Shown: positions 60,721 through 64,000 of the stretch, one piece after another
Layout: each line of letters begins with the position of its first letter
Numbering within the stretch: the first letter of the stretch is position 1
Source: Lytechinus pictus
Lineage: Eukaryota > Echinodermata > Echinoidea > Temnopleuroida > Toxopneustidae
Length of the DNA: 64,000 nt
Assembly (NCBI RefSeq): GCF_037042905.1
Contig: NC_087247.1
Location: forward strand, 34,613,420 to 34,677,419
Direction: 5' to 3'
Program-made: the position numbers and the translations under genes
The notes under the pieces: generated by a model
What the model was told of the DNA's origin: nothing
The model's input: only the letters and a program-made list of their open reading frames with translations
Database searches by the model: none

Positions 60721-61744
60721 ACAAGTGAAGCGCCTCTGGCAGTCTCACCTGCATCGCGCGATTCAATATAGCAGCAGTGCTGATTTTGAAAACTACTATA
60801 AAATAATTATTCACAAAAAACACCATTCATAAAATGATACAATACTACGTTCATTGACAATAAATGACATTTGACCTTGCGACCTAAGACTTGTCAGTGA
60901 TACTTGATTACCCCTATATCCACATTTTATAAACTATATCTATAAACTTTGAAAGTTATGACCGCAATCTAATATTTACTTCTAAAATGGCCAGAGTTCA
61001 ATGACTTTAAATGACCTTTGACTTTGGCCATGTGACCTGAAACTCGCACAGGATGTTCAGTGATACTTGATTACTCTTATGTCCAACTTTCATGAATCAG
61101 ATAGATCTATAAACTTTCAAAGTTACGATGGTAATTCAACAGATACCCCCAACATGGCCAAATTTCATTGACCTTTGTCCTTGGTCATGTGACCTGAAAC
61201 TCACACAGGACATTCAATGATACTTGATTACTCTTATTTTCTAAGTTTCATGAATCAGATCCATAAACTTTCAAAGTTATGATGGTAATTCAACAGATAC
61301 CCCCAACTTGGCCAAAGTTCATTGACCCTAAATGACCTTTGACCTTGGTCATGTGACTTGAAACTCGAGCAGGATTTTCAGCAATACTTAATTAACCTTA
61401 TGGCCAAGTTTCATGAACTAGGTCCATATACTTTCTAAGTTATGATGACATTTAAAAAACTTAACCTTAGGTTAAGATTTTGATGTTGATTCCCCCAACA
61501 TGGTCCAAGTTCATTGACCCTAAATGACCTTTGACCTTGGTCATGTGACCTGAAACTCAGGCAGGATGTTCAGTAATACTTCATTAACATTATGGCCAAG
61601 TTTCATGAACTAGGTCCATATACTTTCTAAGTTATGCTGTCATTTCAAAAACTTAACCTTTGGTTAAGATTTGGTGTTGACGCCGCCGCCGCCATCGGAA
61701 AAGCGGCGCCAAGTCTCACTCTGCTTCGCAGGTGAGACAAAAAA
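60721..61744. repeat. Repeat with DR1-like units and hairpin tail, copy 2
   Basis: Left acaagtgaagcgcctctggc. Four interior units are marked by gtgacctgaaactc (or gtgacttgaaactc) at 61032, 61189, 61353 and 61545, spaced 157, 164 and 192 bases. Most contain atgacctttgacc. Then gccgccgccgcc..gaaaagcggcgcc, and a hairpin GTCTCAC-12 nt-GTGAGAC (61713-61738) plus A's. Confidence 0.88.
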
Positions 61745-63328
61745 TTGCCATTAGTGACCACTCAATATAAAACTCCTGGACCTGCTGCTGTAGATAAATA
61801 GTCCTTCACAAAGAGAGGGGGAAAATTACATTTATTTGATAATAAAACGCCAAGTTTATTGACCTCGGGAGACTTTTGTCCTTAACACTACAGAAACTTG
61901 TTTATTTCATAACAATCTTCATTCTCAATATAAGTTTCATTTAATTTGATTTAAGTATTTTCCAAATAATGAACAAAACATCAATTCTTATCCAGGTATT
62001 AAAATTGATCTAAAATTTCCTCTGACATTGAACGGTGTTATTTTGCCAATCATAAGCCAAGAATAAGTTATTCAATCACTGATTTTGGCATCCTTTTCTT
62101 GGACTTTGAAAAAAACAGTTGTAATCACCTTCAAGATGGATTCATCGGGTATTACTGGTAATGCAAAAGTTAATTCAGTTGCCTTATGAATAGTTGTGAT
62201 ACCATCTTGATTGAAGCTGATACCATTTTCTTTTTTCGTGCCCAAGAAAAGGAGCCCAAATTATAACAAAAAGTTCAATATTGATGATTCAATAACTCAT
62301 TTGTGGAATATGAATTTAGTTTAAAAGAATGACACTGTGATTTGCTTCAATAGAATGACAGTGCAATTTGCTTCACAAGAATATGGCATTCAGGTACATG
62401 TAGACACTTATTGATATTGATTGTTATGTGACATTAACTGTAATTTATGTTTCAAAGACAATAAGGGAATTTTCCATATTATCTTGGTAGTATCCATCCA
62501 ATCCAAATACCTTCAGGATAAGATGGCCATTTCATGGATTCAAAGATGTGAAACTGAAATTTATATTTAGGTCTAAACCAAGGCTCGACATTAGCGGTGG
62601 CCCAGGTCCATCAGGAATTCACCTCAGGCAACCAGGCAAACCAATAGTTTTGAAGGTACAATTTTTTCCCCCCATTTTGCACACATTTTACTTACTTTCC
62701 GGGACTCAAATTTTCTTTCATGTTTGTTTGTAACTTTTTCTTTGATCTACACACAACTATACACACAAAGTTGGTACACAGTAAAATTTCAGGTGGTCGA
62801 GGGCACCACCAAGCCATGCATGATGAGCAGCGGGCTAGGCTAGGCATGTGCAAGGCGAAGCAGCCTAGCGCAGGCTCCAGGGAGCTGCGAAACAAAATCT
62901 CACTTCTAAGAAATCTTCCACACAACTTTGAAAATCTAAAATTCACACTTTACACCGATGAAATGCCCTTTCATTAAAGTCCATATTTGCTATAAAACTT
63001 TGGTGTATCCTGGTCATTAGAAATTAAGGGAGGAATTATCACCTCTCTTTTGACTCAAAAGAACAAGTTTTTAAATGAATCAGCACACACTTTTTTTTTA
63101 CAGTGGTTAAGCTATTTATATCCCTCTGTTTGACTTTACATGATAACAAATATGTTACTGACAGAAAAAAATGATAAAAATCAAAGGATATAAAGAAGAT
63201 ACACCCCCAAAATATGACATGTGAAAAATTATTATTTTTTGCATCAAGGTTTGTTGTATGAGCATCAATTAATCTATTTTGCTTTTTTGGTTGTTCTTTG
63301 TCATGTTGCTCCATATCGCTAGCCACAG
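61745..63328. other. Gene-free stretch upstream of BZW exon 1
   Basis: No coding exon. It may include BZW 5' UTR exon or promoter sequence, but no start signal is evident. A GC-richer patch (62795-62890) looks like repeat debris. Confidence 0.35.
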
Positions 63329-63520
63329 AAATTGTAAGTGGTTATGACTCTCGTCTTTCAGTGTGAGGGACATGGGTTCAATTCCTAGCCATGGCGCGTT
63401 TACATGTACCTTCAGCAAGAAATTTACCCATATTGTGCTTATGTGCTGCATCCAACCCAGGTGAGGTGAATGGATACCCAAGCTAAAGTCGAAATAATAA
63501 TAATAATAGCAGGGCCTGCT
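63329..63520 (+). mobile_element. tRNA-derived SINE, second copy
   Basis: The head is partly eroded (gtggttatgactctc, then B-box gggttcaattcc near 63373). The body matches 20478-20745: caagaaatttacccat, acccaggtgaggtgaatgg. It ends in (AAT)n near 63494-63508. Confidence 0.8.
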
Positions 63521-64000
63521 GGGAGATCAGTTTTCGGAACTGAAGTGGCTACCCTGGATAAACATACCGTAATCATTATCATAGTGGACAAGGCAACCTA
63601 AATGTCATTTCTTTTCCTCTTTTAAATAATATTGTTATAAACACATAAAAAAAATCTTTCTTAGTGATATTATTCTGTATTATCTGTAATTTCCCCTTTT
63701 CCTTGATCTTCTTTTGTAATTACCCCCCTTTTGCTACAAATGGTGACTGAAATAGCCACATTATTATGAGAAAAAAACCTACTGGTAATTTTTTCCCCCA
63801 ACATTTTGTGTGTCTTGGGTACATGTAGAGCAAAGAAATCTTAAATAAACTTAGTGTCTGTCACTGGTAATTCTGTTCCCAACATTTGTGTGTCTTGGGT
63901 AGCTCAAAGAAATCTGAATCAAACTTATTGTTCATCACTTTGTGGTGGTAGACTTTATTTTAGAATTTTAAAATTTCATTTTATTTTTTCCACATTTTTC

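Noticed and set aside
62720-62977. 85-codon ORF with a GC-rich middle
   Set aside because: Looks like repeat debris; no homology recognised, and no acceptor/donor links it to BZW.

Overview
The window is AT-rich metazoan nuclear DNA with small exons, canonical GT-AG introns and dense repeats. I infer a marine deuterostome, most likely an echinoderm such as a sea urchin. The basis is tRNA-headed SINEs that look like sea-urchin SINEs, long-TIR TTAAAGG MITEs, and the exon layout of two conserved genes. The species cannot be read from the sequence alone.

Three protein-coding loci are supported. (1) Positions 382-1263 (+) hold the last two coding exons of an unrecognised gene with a charged C-terminal tail. 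(2) Positions 33357-24828 (-) hold a complete three-exon LysM-domain gene of the LYSMD1/LYSMD2 type (245 aa predicted). (3) Positions 60093-41895 (-) hold a complete 14-coding-exon BZW1/BZW2 orthologue, the eIF5-mimic protein (431 aa predicted). All its splice phases agree, and one intron uses a GC donor. The two complete genes share strand and lie about 8.5 kb apart; nothing suggests a functional link between them. The BZW protein acts in translation initiation, while the role of LYSMD proteins is poorly known.

Layout: 1-1263 tail of gene 1; 1264-18600 mostly gene-free AT-rich DNA with a tetranucleotide microsatellite, a 9.1-kb MITE, one GTCTA/TAGAC foldback and a degraded TTAA element; 18600-24827 a second GTCTA foldback, a SINE, two MITEs and the 3' flank of LYSMD; 24828-33357 LYSMD, whose first intron contains a hAT element with a perfect 8-bp target duplication, a TTAA MITE split by a LINE fragment, and another MITE; 33730-36000 a TTAA MITE split by a 1.7-kb non-LTR retrotransposon; 36000-41894 repeats and the BZW 3' flank; 41895-60093 BZW, with one 7.1-kb intron made almost wholly of nested transposons; 60094-64000 repeats and SINE heads.

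The unusual content is in the mobile elements. There is a 0.75-kb element with a SAP-domain-like ORF between perfect 22-bp inverted repeats. A 5.2-kb element has terminal repeats packed with short TTGCG/CGCAA-type sub-repeats. Several copies share TTAA target sites and TTAAAGG termini (T2/Kolobok-like). Tandem repeat arrays carry TGACCTTTGACC, a DR1-like nuclear-receptor site. A hairpin-plus-A tail recurs on several different repeats. No CRISPR array, rRNA or convincing functional tRNA gene was seen.
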